Assembly (NCBI GenBank): GCA_017546445.1
Contig: JAFYWX010000020.1
Location: 19,973 to 83,972 of the forward strand
Length of the DNA: 64,000 nucleotides
Origin: Akkermansia sp.
Lineage (GTDB): Bacteria > Verrucomicrobiota > Verrucomicrobiia > Verrucomicrobiales > Akkermansiaceae
Reading direction: 5' to 3'
A program made the position numbers and the translations under genes. Position 1 is the stretch's first letter. Every line of letters begins with the position of its first letter. The notes beneath the pieces were generated by a model. The model did no database searches and had not been told where the DNA came from. It was given only the letters and a program-made list of their open reading frames with translations. Below are positions 55,119-63,715 of this stretch, in pieces.

Positions 55119-55553
55119 ATGCCTTTAATGCCCAAACGTATTAAGGACAACCACCGCAAGATGCACCGCGGTAACCGCGGTGGCAATGCAACGAGCGGTG
55201 ACTATGTTGCCTTTGGTGACTTTGGTCTGCAGGTTCTCACCCGCGGCTGGGTGACCAACAACCAGATCGAGGCTTGCCGTATCGCTATCAACCGTTACCT
55301 GCGCCGTAAGGGCCGCGTGTACATCCGTATCTTCCCGCAGAAGTCCTTCACCAAGCGTCCGCCGGACACCCGTATGGGTAAGGGTAAGGGTGCCGTGGAA
55401 GGTTGGGTGGCCGTATGCCGTCCCGGCAACATCATGTTCGAGGTGGGTGGTGTGACTGAGTCCGCTGCTCGTGAGGCTCTCCGCCTCGCCTCCAACAAGC
55501 TGGGTATCCGCACTCGTTTCGTCTATCGCCAGGGTGTTGAGCCCCAGGCCTAA
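55119..55553 (+). CDS. rplP: 50S ribosomal protein L16
   Basis: The 144-residue protein has [37 protein letters not shown] and [27 protein letters not shown], standard L16. It is preceded by AGGAG, one of the few clear ribosome binding sites in this cluster. Confidence 0.98.
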   Translation: MPLMPKRIKDNHRKMHRGNRGGNATSGDYVAFGDFGLQVLTRGWVTNNQIEACRIAINRYLRRKGRVYIRIFPQKSFTKRPPDTRMGKGKGAVEGWVAVCRPGNIMFEVGGVTESAAREALRLASNKLGIRTRFVYRQGVEPQA

Positions 55554-55583
55554 AACTAGTAACCATTCAAAAATTACATTATT

Positions 55584-55793
55584 ATGCCTGTAAAGAAAGC
55601 TAAAGACTTCCGCGGTATGCCCGCCAAGGAGCTCGCCGCCCACATCCGTGGTCTGCGCGAGGAGTACTTCAACCTGCGCATCCAGCAGGCCACTGGCCAG
55701 CTGGAAAACAACCAGCGCATCCGCATCGTCCGTAAGGAGCTCGCCTGCGCCCTGACTGTTCAGGGCGAGGGCAGCGCCACTGCCGAGGCCTAA
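55584..55793 (+). CDS. rpmC: 50S ribosomal protein L29
   Basis: The 69-residue helical protein has ELAAHIRGLREEYFNLRIQQATGQLENNQRIRIVRKELA, standard L29 with its two-helix pattern. It sits between rplP and rpsQ as usual. Confidence 0.95.
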   Translation: MPVKKAKDFRGMPAKELAAHIRGLREEYFNLRIQQATGQLENNQRIRIVRKELACALTVQGEGSATAEA

Positions 55794-55821
55794 ATCAAAC
55801 GAAAACCCAAGGACTTAGAAT

Positions 55822-56094
55822 ATGAGCGAAGAAAATACTACGACCAAGCCCCAGGGCCTTCGTAAGACACGCGTCGGCGTTGTTGTCTCTGACAAGATGA
55901 GCAAGACCATCGTTGTGGAGTACGTAGCCCGCGTTCCGCACCCCGTGTTCAAGAAGATCGTGAAGAAGAGCAAGAAGTTCTATGCTCACGACGAGAACGA
56001 GACCGCCAAGATTGGCGACAAGGTGCGTATCCGTGAAACCCGCCCGCTTTCCGCGCTGAAGCGTTGGGAGCTCGTGGAAATCCTGAAACACTAA
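55822..56094 (+). CDS. rpsQ: 30S ribosomal protein S17
   Basis: The 90-residue protein has [25 protein letters not shown] and [26 protein letters not shown], standard S17 OB fold. A polar N-terminal extension of about 15 residues precedes it. Confidence 0.98.
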   Translation: MSEENTTTKPQGLRKTRVGVVVSDKMSKTIVVEYVARVPHPVFKKIVKKSKKFYAHDENETAKIGDKVRIRETRPLSALKRWELVEILKH

Positions 56095-56121
56095 TTCTAA
56101 CCAGAAAGGACATTACCTACT

Positions 56122-56490
56122 ATGCTCCAGATGGAATCCCTCGTTCAGGTGGCCGACAACACCGGCGCCCGTACCGCCAAGATGATTGGCGTGATCGGCA
56201 AGAGCGGTGCTGACCAGGCTCACATCGGTGATATCATCACCTGCCACATCCGCGAATCCATCCCGACCGCTTCTGTGAAGAAGGGTACGGTGGTGAAGGC
56301 TGTGGTGGTGCGTACCGCCGCCCCCATCCGTCGCGACGACGGCTCCGTGCTTCGTTTCGACTCCAACGCCGTGGTGGTTATCGACAAGGATAACAACCCG
56401 CGTGGTACCCGTATCTTCGGGCCGGTGGCTCGCGAGCTTCGTGAAAAAGGTTTCATGAAGATCGTGTCCCTCGCTCCCGAGGTGCTGTAA
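56122..56490 (+). CDS. rplN: 50S ribosomal protein L14
   Basis: The 122-residue protein [26 protein letters not shown]... contains [49 protein letters not shown], standard L14. In most bacteria rplX and rplE follow directly; here the transcript ends at a strong terminator 50 bases later. Confidence 0.98.
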   Translation: MLQMESLVQVADNTGARTAKMIGVIGKSGADQAHIGDIITCHIRESIPTASVKKGTVVKAVVVRTAAPIRRDDGSVLRFDSNAVVVIDKDNNPRGTRIFGPVARELREKGFMKIVSLAPEVL

Positions 56491-56543
56491 GGCGGAAGGG
56501 TATTTGTTGAAGTTTATCACTTCCACACACCTTACAAAAAAGT

Positions 56544-56575
56544 GGCAGGTTCTCCGGAACCTGCCGCTTTTTTTT
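56544..56575 (+). terminator. terminator of the ribosomal cluster
   Basis: GGCAGGTTC (56544-56552) and GAACCTGCC (56557-56565) form a perfect stem with loop TCCG, followed by GCTTTTTTTT. A second perfect 12-bp hairpin (GAACTGCCCGGC with GCCGGGCAGTTC) lies at 56595-56621. Confidence 0.95.
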
Positions 56576-56692
56576 GCTTTGCTCCAAAACAAATGAACTG
56601 CCCGGCAATGCCGGGCAGTTCAGACCGGTGATACGCGGATTTCATTGCAGAGCGGTTTGCTCTTATGTTTCTGTCACCACGCTAATATACTT

Positions 56693-56721
56693 TTGACACG
56701 CCCGGTATTGCCCTGTAAAAT
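56693..56721 (+). promoter_or_regulatory. promoter of the lipoprotein hydrolase gene
   Basis: Consensus TTGACA (56693-56698), a 17-base spacer ending in TG and TAAAAT (56716-56721). The predicted start coincides with the ATG at 56728, so the mRNA is probably leaderless. Confidence 0.65.
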
Positions 56722-56727
56722 ACGCGT

Positions 56728-58440
56728 ATGCGTATGCTTCGTGTACTTTTCAGTCTGGTCCTGGTGCTCGTGCTGGGGGCGTGTTCTGCGCCGCTTGTGC
56801 CGCCGGCAACGCTGCCAGTGCCATCCCGCCAGAACCAGGGGGATGCAGATTTGCTGGGGCGCATGCGCGCTGCATGGGAGCAGCTGGAGAACCCGGACCT
56901 GGGCGACATGGAGCGCACCACCGCCCTGCGCGATTACAATGCAGCCCTGCGTGTGCTGGTGCAGCGCCTGCGCCATGATGCGCACCAATCCGGCACGCTG
57001 CCCACCTATGAGGCATTTGAGATGAACCACCAGCTATCCCCGCACGTGCGGAACTTCATCGGGCTGCACGAGGACATCATTCCGGCATCGGATGTGAAGT
57101 TGTCTGCGCTGAAGGAGCGCTACACGTTGCCCGGCGTGGGTGTGCCTATGGTCGGCGTGATTCCGCCGCACAAAACCCCAGGAGCGGCGGATGATATGTT
57201 CAGCATCTCCTCCCGCGGTATGGTGAGTGCGCTCACCGCCGTCATGACCTTCCCGAAGGAGGGTAAACCGCGCTTCATGGTTGTTCCCCGCCAGCTGGAG
57301 CATACCGTCACGGTGGGCAGGCTGGAATACCCCCTTGCTGCAGACTGGAGCGCGCTGCTGGAAGTGTACTGGGATCTGACCCGTGTGAAGGAGGAGCGTA
57401 TCCTCGGCCTGCTTCAGCCGCAGAAACTGCGCAGCACCACGGGGCTGTCCTGCATCCAGGCTTACTCGCCTGACAAAATTCCTGTTATTCTTACCCACGG
57501 CCTCGCTTCCTCTGCAGATACCTTTGATAATCTTGTCAATCGACTTTACGCAGACCCCGAAATTCGTAAAAATTACCAATTCTGGTATTTCAACTACCCC
57601 ACAGGAGTCGCGTGGACGGTCTCTGCCCGTGCATATCGTGAGGCGCTTCGAAATTTGCGCGCCACAGTGGACCCGAATCACACTAATCCGAACTGGGACA
57701 ACATGGTGGTGGTCGGTCACTCCATGGGCGGCCTTATTACGCACTACAGTCAGTGCCTCGAGCCCTGGAATCTTCTCCGTGCATCGGATATTCCCCAGAA
57801 GGAGCTGGAGCCTTATCTGAAATCCAAGTACGTCGACAAGCCGTTTGAGGAAGCTTCTTTGGAGCCGCTGCGCAAGGATTACTTCTTTCGCCCGGTTGAA
57901 GCTGGCATGGTTGTTTACATGGCCACTCCCCACCGCGGCGCACCGGTTGCAAAGTACCGTTTAGTCACCATTTTATCCAAGTTAGTCACCTTGCCGCAAA
58001 CCTTACTCAAAGAGGCTTATAATCTTGCGACTCTGCAGCAGGATATCTTCCTGCTGAATCCGCAGGATGCGTACCTCTGGTTTACCAGCGTGAACCAGCT
58101 CAAGCCGGACAGCTATTCCATTGCCGGTCTTCAGGGGCTGAAGGTGCGCAATGTACCTACTCATTCCATTATCGGTGACTCCGGTAAGGGGAATACCCCT
58201 AAGTCATCAGATGGCGTAGTGCCTTACTGGTCAAGCCATATCGCATGGGGTACAGAAACCATCGTACCCGCGGACCATTCGGTGCAGGACTGCATCGAGA
58301 CCGCAAACGACATGAAGCGCATCCTGGGCGAGTATGCGGAGAAGCACCCGGCGGTCAAAGTAACAAGGCTGCGTAAGCGGCGCGTTCCTCCGGCGTATAA
58401 GGGGCTGCTGAACCATCCCGTTTCCTCCTCGAAGAGATAG
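56728..58440 (+). CDS. alpha/beta-hydrolase lipoprotein
   Basis: The 570-residue protein has a lipoprotein signal (VLFSLVLVLVLGAC, lipobox Cys19), an N-terminal domain of about 230 residues, then an alpha/beta hydrolase core: IPVILTHGLASSADTFDNL with the oxyanion region, the nucleophile in VVVGHSMGGLITHYS (Ser near 331), and DGVVPYWSSH...VPADHSVQ with candidate Asp and His. It resembles esterases/lipases anchored to the outer membrane. The substrate is not known. Its 3' end overlaps the convergent thioesterase gene by 86 bases. Confidence 0.8.
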   Translation: MRMLRVLFSLVLVLVLGACSAPLVPPATLPVPSRQNQGDADLLGRMRAAWEQLENPDLGDMERTTALRDYNAALRVLVQRLRHDAHQSGTLPTYEAFEMNHQLSPHVRNFIGLHEDIIPASDVKLSALKERYTLPGVGVPMVGVIPPHKTPGAADDMFSISSRGMVSALTAVMTFPKEGKPRFMVVPRQLEHTVTVGRLEYPLAADWSALLEVYWDLTRVKEERILGLLQPQKLRSTTGLSCIQAYSPDKIPVILTHGLASSADTFDNLVNRLYADPEIRKNYQFWYFNYPTGVAWTVSARAYREALRNLRATVDPNHTNPNWDNMVVVGHSMGGLITHYSQCLEPWNLLRASDIPQKELEPYLKSKYVDKPFEEASLEPLRKDYFFRPVEAGMVVYMATPHRGAPVAKYRLVTILSKLVTLPQTLLKEAYNLATLQQDIFLLNPQDAYLWFTSVNQLKPDSYSIAGLQGLKVRNVPTHSIIGDSGKGNTPKSSDGVVPYWSSHIAWGTETIVPADHSVQDCIETANDMKRILGEYAEKHPAVKVTRLRKRRVPPAYKGLLNHPVSSSKR

Positions 58441-58747
58441 TCTGAACCACGGCGCAAATTCTCTCAGGTCCCACTATCTCAAATTTCCAGTGTGCTGAGC
58501 TGGAGCCTATACGGGTGATGTAGCAGTGTACTGCTACCTCGTCAAAGAAGCGCAGCGGTGCAAGGTAGTCTGCCTCGGCATGAACGCGGGGGTAAAGGTA
58601 CCCATCGCGGGTGACTATACTCCCCAGTGAGGCCAGAGCATGTGTTTCGGCTTCTTCTGCCAGGCGGAAGAAGTTGGCAAAATAGACCACTCCTGCGGCG
58701 TCGGTCTCGTGAAAAGCAATGCGGCGTTTGTAAGTGAAGGTGGGCAT
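58355..58747 (-). CDS. YbgC-type acyl-CoA thioesterase (hotdog fold)
   Basis: The 130-residue protein has FHETDAAGVVYFANFFRLAEEAETHAL, the 4-hydroxybenzoyl-CoA thioesterase/YbgC signature with the catalytic Asp of TDAAG(V)VY. It hydrolyses acyl-CoAs in the cytoplasm. The last 29 codons overlap the end of the lipoprotein hydrolase gene on the other strand, and both frames are well supported. Confidence 0.88.
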   Translation of the reverse strand: MPTFTYKRRIAFHETDAAGVVYFANFFRLAEEAETHALASLGSIVTRDGYLYPRVHAEADYLAPLRFFDEVAVHCYITRIGSSSAHWKFEIVGPERICAVVQTISSRRKRDGSAAPYTPEERAAYAALLL

Positions 58748-58756
58748 GGTCGTGAA

Positions 58757-59878
58757 TCAGCGGTAAAGAGCTCCCCAGTCGTTGCCGATGCGGCGGCGGT
58801 TCTCGTCGGCCACCGCATCCCAGCCCGCATCCTGTAATTCGGAGACCACGATGCTTTCGTCCGCCTCATTGGTGCGGATGTAGAGCACGCAGATCTGGCG
58901 GCCGTTTGTCACGGTCAGGAATCGGGTGCGGTTTTCGTGAAGACTATCGGTGGAGGCCAGTTTGATGGCGCGTTCATCGCGCAGCCAGGCGCGGTAGCCC
59001 TCCGGCACCTTGTCCATGCCCAGCCAGGCTTCGGCTTCTTCGCGGGTCATGCCTGCCAGGGATTCGTAGTCGGAAATGTGCTTCATCACCCTGGCGGCGG
59101 CGTGCACGGCTGCAGTGGTGGCCAGTGGCTGTCCCTTGGCATTGATGCGGTGCGTGAACATGCGGCTCATATCGCGCTGCAGGGCCTCTTCAGCCGTGGG
59201 CTGCGGGTAGCACAGGAACCACAGCGCCAGCGCCACCAGAGCGGCCGCAGCGCAGGTATTCGCCAGACGGCTCTTCAGCACCATGCGGCGCATAATGAGC
59301 CGCCAGCGGAGCGCCATACGCTCATTGCCGGATTTGAATTGAAAGTTATGCTGCGCCTTCCTGGGCTCGGCGGCAATTTCCTTCAGCGTGCGGGCGCTGG
59401 CGGGGTTCAGCGCTGTGGCGGAAACAAAGCCCACCTCCATCTGCTCCTGCAGCTCCTCCGGCGGGAACATGTAGCTGAGCAGCACTTTGCGGAAAACGAA
59501 GGTCACGCCCAGGAAAGCCACATAGTGCGCAAGCCCGGTGGCCAGCATGCCGCCCTGGTAGCTGAACGTGGGGGAAACGTACTCCGGCCACTGAGCGGCC
59601 AGCACCGGGTAGGCCACCAGCGCCACCACCAGCACGGTGAACAACGCGCCGAACCAGACCAGGTTTCGCCTCGGGCCGCAGGCGCCCACCAGCTCCATGA
59701 ACAGAATCGGGGCTACCCAGATAAGCGGTTTCAGCTTATACAGCGTAAATCCCGCCGCGTCCTCCAGAATCGGGTTCGGCGGCAGCAGAGCATCCGGGTA
59801 GGAGAAGGTATACAGCAAGGCCGCTGCCCCCACCAGGCAGAAAAGAAAACGGAAGAACAGGAAGAGTTTATCCAGCAT
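58757..59878 (-). CDS. membrane protein, function unknown
   Basis: The 373-residue protein has about five hydrophobic segments in the first half (MLDKLFLFFRFLFCLVGAAALLY, LIWVAPILFMELVG, VWFGALFTVLVVALVAYPVL, LAHYVAFLGVTFVF), a cytoplasmic charged stretch, one more helix near 230 (AAAALVALALWFLCY), and a soluble C-terminal domain. I recognise no family. The ATG at 59878 was chosen; a GTG at 59944 would overlap the upstream gene. It lies 36 bases after the SAHH-like gene on the same strand. Confidence 0.6.
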   Translation of the reverse strand: MLDKLFLFFRFLFCLVGAAALLYTFSYPDALLPPNPILEDAAGFTLYKLKPLIWVAPILFMELVGACGPRRNLVWFGALFTVLVVALVAYPVLAAQWPEYVSPTFSYQGGMLATGLAHYVAFLGVTFVFRKVLLSYMFPPEELQEQMEVGFVSATALNPASARTLKEIAAEPRKAQHNFQFKSGNERMALRWRLIMRRMVLKSRLANTCAAAALVALALWFLCYPQPTAEEALQRDMSRMFTHRINAKGQPLATTAAVHAAARVMKHISDYESLAGMTREEAEAWLGMDKVPEGYRAWLRDERAIKLASTDSLHENRTRFLTVTNGRQICVLYIRTNEADESIVVSELQDAGWDAVADENRRRIGNDWGALYR

Positions 59879-59913
59879 CGGTATCGCTATTGTAAGCCGC
59901 TGCCTTCCTGGTG

Positions 59914-60993
59914 TCAAGCATCTGCTCTGTTCTCGTGGTCGCACTGCAGCTGCTTCACATCATCCCCGATGAGGCCGCGGGTGCAGGCGATATGCAGCAG
60001 ACGCTCCTCCACATCCGGGGCAGGGGGCATGCAGCGGTGCGGCAGGTCAGTGGTGAGCAGCTCCAGCGCGCAGGCATTGTGCAGCGCCATGGTGGTCTCC
60101 ATGAAACGCATGGAGGTCGGTTCATCCAGCAGGAAATTCAGCGGATGCTTGCGGTTCAGCACACGAGCCTCCGGAATATGGGGGCCGAACTCATCCTCCA
60201 CACCCAGATTCGCCAGGATTGTCTCCGAGGCCGCAATGTCGGCCTGGTGCGGCACATGGCGCAGCGCTGCCACATGCCCGGTCACCGTCACCGTGCACCA
60301 GGAGTTCTGAATCGCTCTGCTGAGTGCCTCACCGTTGTTTGCATCCACGAAAGGTACCTGCGCGGGCAGGGCATCGCGCACATCGGCCACATCGGCCACT
60401 GTGGGCTTCATGCCGTGTTTCAGGGCATAGTGCAGCACGCCGCGGCCCACCTTGCCATAGCCGATGATGAGCAGCTCCTTTCCGGCCATCTCCGTGTACC
60501 CCAGCTGCTGCATGGCGCGGAAAAAGCCCTCCCCGGTGCCCAGCACGGTCTCAATGCGCTTGATGCGCCCGGAATCCGCCAGAATAACCGGGTAATGGGT
60601 GTGCTCAAAGCGGTGTGCCCCGGTGCGGGTCAGCTCTGCAAATCCCAGGCGGGGGTGCAGTTCCCGGAATTGCCCGGAGCAATCCAGAATCATATCAAAA
60701 TCATCCATGCCACGCGGTGCCTGGCGTATGCCGAAACCCTCCAGCAGCGGGAAAATGGCCCTATCGCAGGGCATGGCTGGCCTGGCCGGCACCCACAACT
60801 CTGCCCCGGCGGCCAGCAGCGCCATGTATTTGCCCAGCGTGTTGCGGTACATGGGTGTGCCGTCCAGTATCCGCAGCCCGGCCAGCGGCTGCGTGCGGCT
60901 CCATTCCTCTGCCTGCCAGAGCAGCGTGGGCCACTCCTCAGGGCGGTAAAACTGATTCAGATACTCGCAAATGAGCTCAACCTTCGTCTTCAT
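59914..60993 (-). CDS. S-adenosylhomocysteine-hydrolase-like NAD-binding protein
   Basis: The 359-residue protein has a Rossmann segment GKELLIIGYGKVGRGVLHYALKHGMKPTVADV and downstream ILANLGVEDEFG...LNRKHPLNFLLDEPTSMRFMETTMALHNACALELL, which follows the order of SAHH C-terminal regions. The N-terminal half is shorter than in true SAHH (430-470 residues) and lacks the familiar HXTXXT substrate motifs, so it may act on a different ribosyl-thioether or another NAD-dependent substrate. It starts MKTKVELICEYLNQF at 60993. Confidence 0.6.
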   Translation of the reverse strand: MKTKVELICEYLNQFYRPEEWPTLLWQAEEWSRTQPLAGLRILDGTPMYRNTLGKYMALLAAGAELWVPARPAMPCDRAIFPLLEGFGIRQAPRGMDDFDMILDCSGQFRELHPRLGFAELTRTGAHRFEHTHYPVILADSGRIKRIETVLGTGEGFFRAMQQLGYTEMAGKELLIIGYGKVGRGVLHYALKHGMKPTVADVADVRDALPAQVPFVDANNGEALSRAIQNSWCTVTVTGHVAALRHVPHQADIAASETILANLGVEDEFGPHIPEARVLNRKHPLNFLLDEPTSMRFMETTMALHNACALELLTTDLPHRCMPPAPDVEERLLHIACTRGLIGDDVKQLQCDHENRADA

Positions 60994-61030
60994 CCTGCCC
61001 CACAGTCTACTCCCACCCACCGGAAAATCA

Positions 61031-61068
61031 AGAAAAAACACGCCTTCCCCGGGGCAGGGAAGGCGTGT
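61031..61068 (-). terminator. terminator of the sulfatase gene
   Basis: On the minus strand a perfect 12-bp stem (ACACGCCTTCCC with GGGAAGGCGTGT) is followed by TTTTTTC. Confidence 0.9.
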
Positions 61069-61091
61069 GAACAGAAATAGGTGGAATGGGG

Positions 61092-62900
61092 TTACTTGAT
61101 GCGGTCATCCTCGCCCGGACCCCAGGAGGGCTTGAAATCCGGGATGCGGTTGCCGCTGCCCGGGCAGTCGGCAGGCACGCGGTACTGCTCGCGCAGTTTG
61201 TAGTAGGTTTCCGTCAGCTGCTTCATTACCTCGGCATACTCGGGGTCCTGGGCCACATTGCGCATCTGCTTCGGGTCCTTTTCGTTATCGATGAGCATCC
61301 ACTCATTCTCCGGCTTGCGGGCGCCGCTCTTGCGCTCAGCATCCAGGGGTGTCCAGATGCGGGCGAAGGTGTAGCGCTGCGTGCGCAGACCATCGTGGCG
61401 GGGGGCATTGTGCTCACCCGGCTGCTCGTAGAACGCATAGTACAGCGGACGGTCCACGAATTCCGGAGCCTCGCCGGTCTGGAACAGCGGCGTCAGCGAC
61501 ACACCCTCCATCGTGCGGGTATTCTCCGGCGTGTTCACCCCGGCAATCTCCAGAATCGTGGGGGCGTAGTCGATGTTCTGCACCATGGCCTGGGAGCGCT
61601 TGCCAGCGGCAATCTTGCCCTTCCAGCGCATCACCAGCGGCATACGGAAGCTTTGCTCAAAAATCCAGCGCTTGTCGTATAAGCCATGCTCACCCAGGTA
61701 GAAGCCCTGGTCTCCCACATAGATAACCAGCGTATTCTCGGAAAGCCCGTGGCGGTCCAGGTAATCCAGCAGACTGGAGATAGACTGGTCCACCGAGAGC
61801 AGGGTGCCCAGGTAGTCCTCCATATACCAGCGCCAGCGCAGCACGGCCATATCGTGCTCCGTCTGCACCTTGCCGGCGCGGAATGCCTCCACGAACTCGC
61901 GCGTGCGGGTGGTGAAGAAATCCTCATACACATCGCGCAGGCCAGGGTCCAGGAAATCCAGTCCCCAGCCGAAATTATTGCGGGCCGGGAACTTGGGTGT
62001 GTGGGCCTCCCAGTTGAAATCAGCCGGCACACCGCCGTTATCCTTGAACACGCCGTTCTTCACCATGTTGCGCAGGGCCCACTTCGGCACAATCTCCTTC
62101 ATCACATCGAAGGGAATTGCCTTCTGCATCAGGTGGTTGTCATTCCAGTTGCACATATCCCAAAGCACGCTCTGGCGGTTGTGGCGCAGGAACTCGGGGC
62201 GGTTGGCGTAGTCGTCCATCAGCGTATCCGGCGGAGTCAGCTTGGAAACATACTCCTTCACCGCTTTCAGGTGGCGCGGAGCCGGAATCCAGTTGCGGTG
62301 CGGGGCCTTGTGACCCACAATCAGAGCGAAAGGCTTGCTCTTGTCGCGGTTCTCCATCCAGTCGATAGCCTTGGTGGTCACCAGGTCAGTCACATAGCCG
62401 CGGTCCTGGTGGTGCGTGGTGCGGCCATTCACCCCCGGCTGGTGGAAGGTGGGGTTCCAATAATCGCCCTGGCTCGGGAATACCTGCCAGGAATCAAAAC
62501 CCGTTGGCTGGGAGATAAGGTGCCACTTGCCCACAATACCCGTCTGGTACCCGGCAGCCTGCAGCATCTTCGGGTAAGTCGGCTGTGCGCCGTTGAATGC
62601 CGGGCCGCCGTAGTTATACAGGAAACCATTGTTATGCGAGTGGCGTCCCGTCAGCATACATGCACGGGAAGGTCCGCAAAGTGAATTCGCGCAATACGAG
62701 CGGTCAAACACCATGCCTTCATTTGCCAGTCGGCGGAAACCCGGCATCGGCATCGGCGTGTCAGCATCGCAGCTGCCCAGCACCTCCGGCGAGTGGTCAT
62801 CCGTAATAATGAACAGCAAATTCGGCCGGGTATCTGCACCCAGGGCAGTGCCCATGCAGAACATGGCGGCCATTGCTGTAAAAATGGAACTCAGTTTCAT
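61092..62900 (-). CDS. secreted sulfatase
   Basis: The 602-residue type I sulfatase has a signal peptide (MKLSSIFTAMAAMFCMGTALG), metal ligands in LLFIITDDHSPE (Asp34, Asp35) and the formylglycine motif CGPSRACMLTGR (Cys75), followed by IVGKWHL and VYVGDQGFYLGEHGLYDKRW-type segments. The active-site Cys needs oxidation by a sulfatase-maturating enzyme, not encoded in this window. It most likely removes sulfate from host glycans such as mucin or glycosaminoglycans. Monocistronic, with its own terminator. Confidence 0.95.
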   Translation of the reverse strand: MKLSSIFTAMAAMFCMGTALGADTRPNLLFIITDDHSPEVLGSCDADTPMPMPGFRRLANEGMVFDRSYCANSLCGPSRACMLTGRHSHNNGFLYNYGGPAFNGAQPTYPKMLQAAGYQTGIVGKWHLISQPTGFDSWQVFPSQGDYWNPTFHQPGVNGRTTHHQDRGYVTDLVTTKAIDWMENRDKSKPFALIVGHKAPHRNWIPAPRHLKAVKEYVSKLTPPDTLMDDYANRPEFLRHNRQSVLWDMCNWNDNHLMQKAIPFDVMKEIVPKWALRNMVKNGVFKDNGGVPADFNWEAHTPKFPARNNFGWGLDFLDPGLRDVYEDFFTTRTREFVEAFRAGKVQTEHDMAVLRWRWYMEDYLGTLLSVDQSISSLLDYLDRHGLSENTLVIYVGDQGFYLGEHGLYDKRWIFEQSFRMPLVMRWKGKIAAGKRSQAMVQNIDYAPTILEIAGVNTPENTRTMEGVSLTPLFQTGEAPEFVDRPLYYAFYEQPGEHNAPRHDGLRTQRYTFARIWTPLDAERKSGARKPENEWMLIDNEKDPKQMRNVAQDPEYAEVMKQLTETYYKLREQYRVPADCPGSGNRIPDFKPSWGPGEDDRIK

Positions 62901-62980
62901 AACTCTGGCATTCTAGCAAAAGAGCTCGTGGGCGTCAATCCAAGAAACAGGATGCAGGGCAGGTGCTTTGAGCTTTGAGC

Positions 62981-63010
62981 TTGATTCGCGGGTGCACTGT
63001 TTTATATAAT
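62981..63010 (+). promoter_or_regulatory. promoter of the small lipoprotein gene
   Basis: TTGATT (62981-62986), an 18-base spacer and TATAAT (63005-63010) lie 15 bases before the ATG at 63026. Confidence 0.55.
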
Positions 63011-63025
63011 AAAGATGTGCGAATC

Positions 63026-63604
63026 ATGATTCCGAAGATGAAAATTTGTGCTCTTTGGGTGCTGGTTGTGCTTCTGTCCGGGTGTGCCTGCTCAAAGGTG
63101 ATTTTTGAATGTACTCCAATGGAGGCCTGGTGGCTGGTGGAAAGATCCTGGGAATATGAAGAGGAAGCCTATATGGAACTCGGTAAAGGGTATCCTCTTC
63201 CCGATGGCCGGCATGAATTGCTGGTAGTGGAGCAAGCGGACGGTGAATGTTCGAAATGTCTGGCCTGCCGGAACGCTGCGGGAGAGTTGGTGCTGTTGGT
63301 GGAGGGTGAGCGGACTTTTGGCTATGCGGTGTGCCGGCAGACACCGCAGTACCTGCTTGTGTTCGATAACTTCGCAAGCAGGAAGAATCGGGTGCTGTTA
63401 TACAAACTATCATCGTCGCGTCCTGTCCTGTGTTTTGATGGGACTGAATTCGATGACTTTTTTGGATGTCGCGTGGCTTGGAGTGTTGCATCCTGGAATC
63501 CGCAGGGAATTCTGCTGCATGGGAACCAGGAGGGGGCCTCTGGCGTGTTTTGGCTGCTGCCTTGGGAGGAATCTGTGAGTGTATTAAAAAAAGTGCAAAA
63601 ATAA
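63026..63604 (+). CDS. small lipoprotein, function unknown
   Basis: The 192-residue protein MIPKMKICALWVLVVLLSGC has a lipoprotein signal with lipobox LSGC. The mature domain contains several cysteines (ECSKCLACRN) and a beta-rich pattern; I recognise no family. A later ATG at 63038 is an alternative start. It is unrelated in sequence to the neighbouring sulfatase and divergent from it. Confidence 0.65.
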   Translation: MIPKMKICALWVLVVLLSGCACSKVIFECTPMEAWWLVERSWEYEEEAYMELGKGYPLPDGRHELLVVEQADGECSKCLACRNAAGELVLLVEGERTFGYAVCRQTPQYLLVFDNFASRKNRVLLYKLSSSRPVLCFDGTEFDDFFGCRVAWSVASWNPQGILLHGNQEGASGVFWLLPWEESVSVLKKVQK

Positions 63605-63685
63605 TTTTCCGCTGTAACATGCTGGATTTCGTGCAGGTTAGGGTAGGGGTGTGGAAAATTCTCAAACTTTTTTGCAAAAATGTGC

Positions 63686-63714
63686 TTGACGTGAAGCTGT
63701 GGTTGTGATAAGCT
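63686..63714 (+). promoter_or_regulatory. strong promoter at the right edge
   Basis: TTGACG (63686-63691), a 17-base spacer and TAAGCT (63709-63714; alternative GATAAG) precede a GC-rich structured region without a reading frame. Confidence 0.45.
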
Positions 63715-63715
63715 T

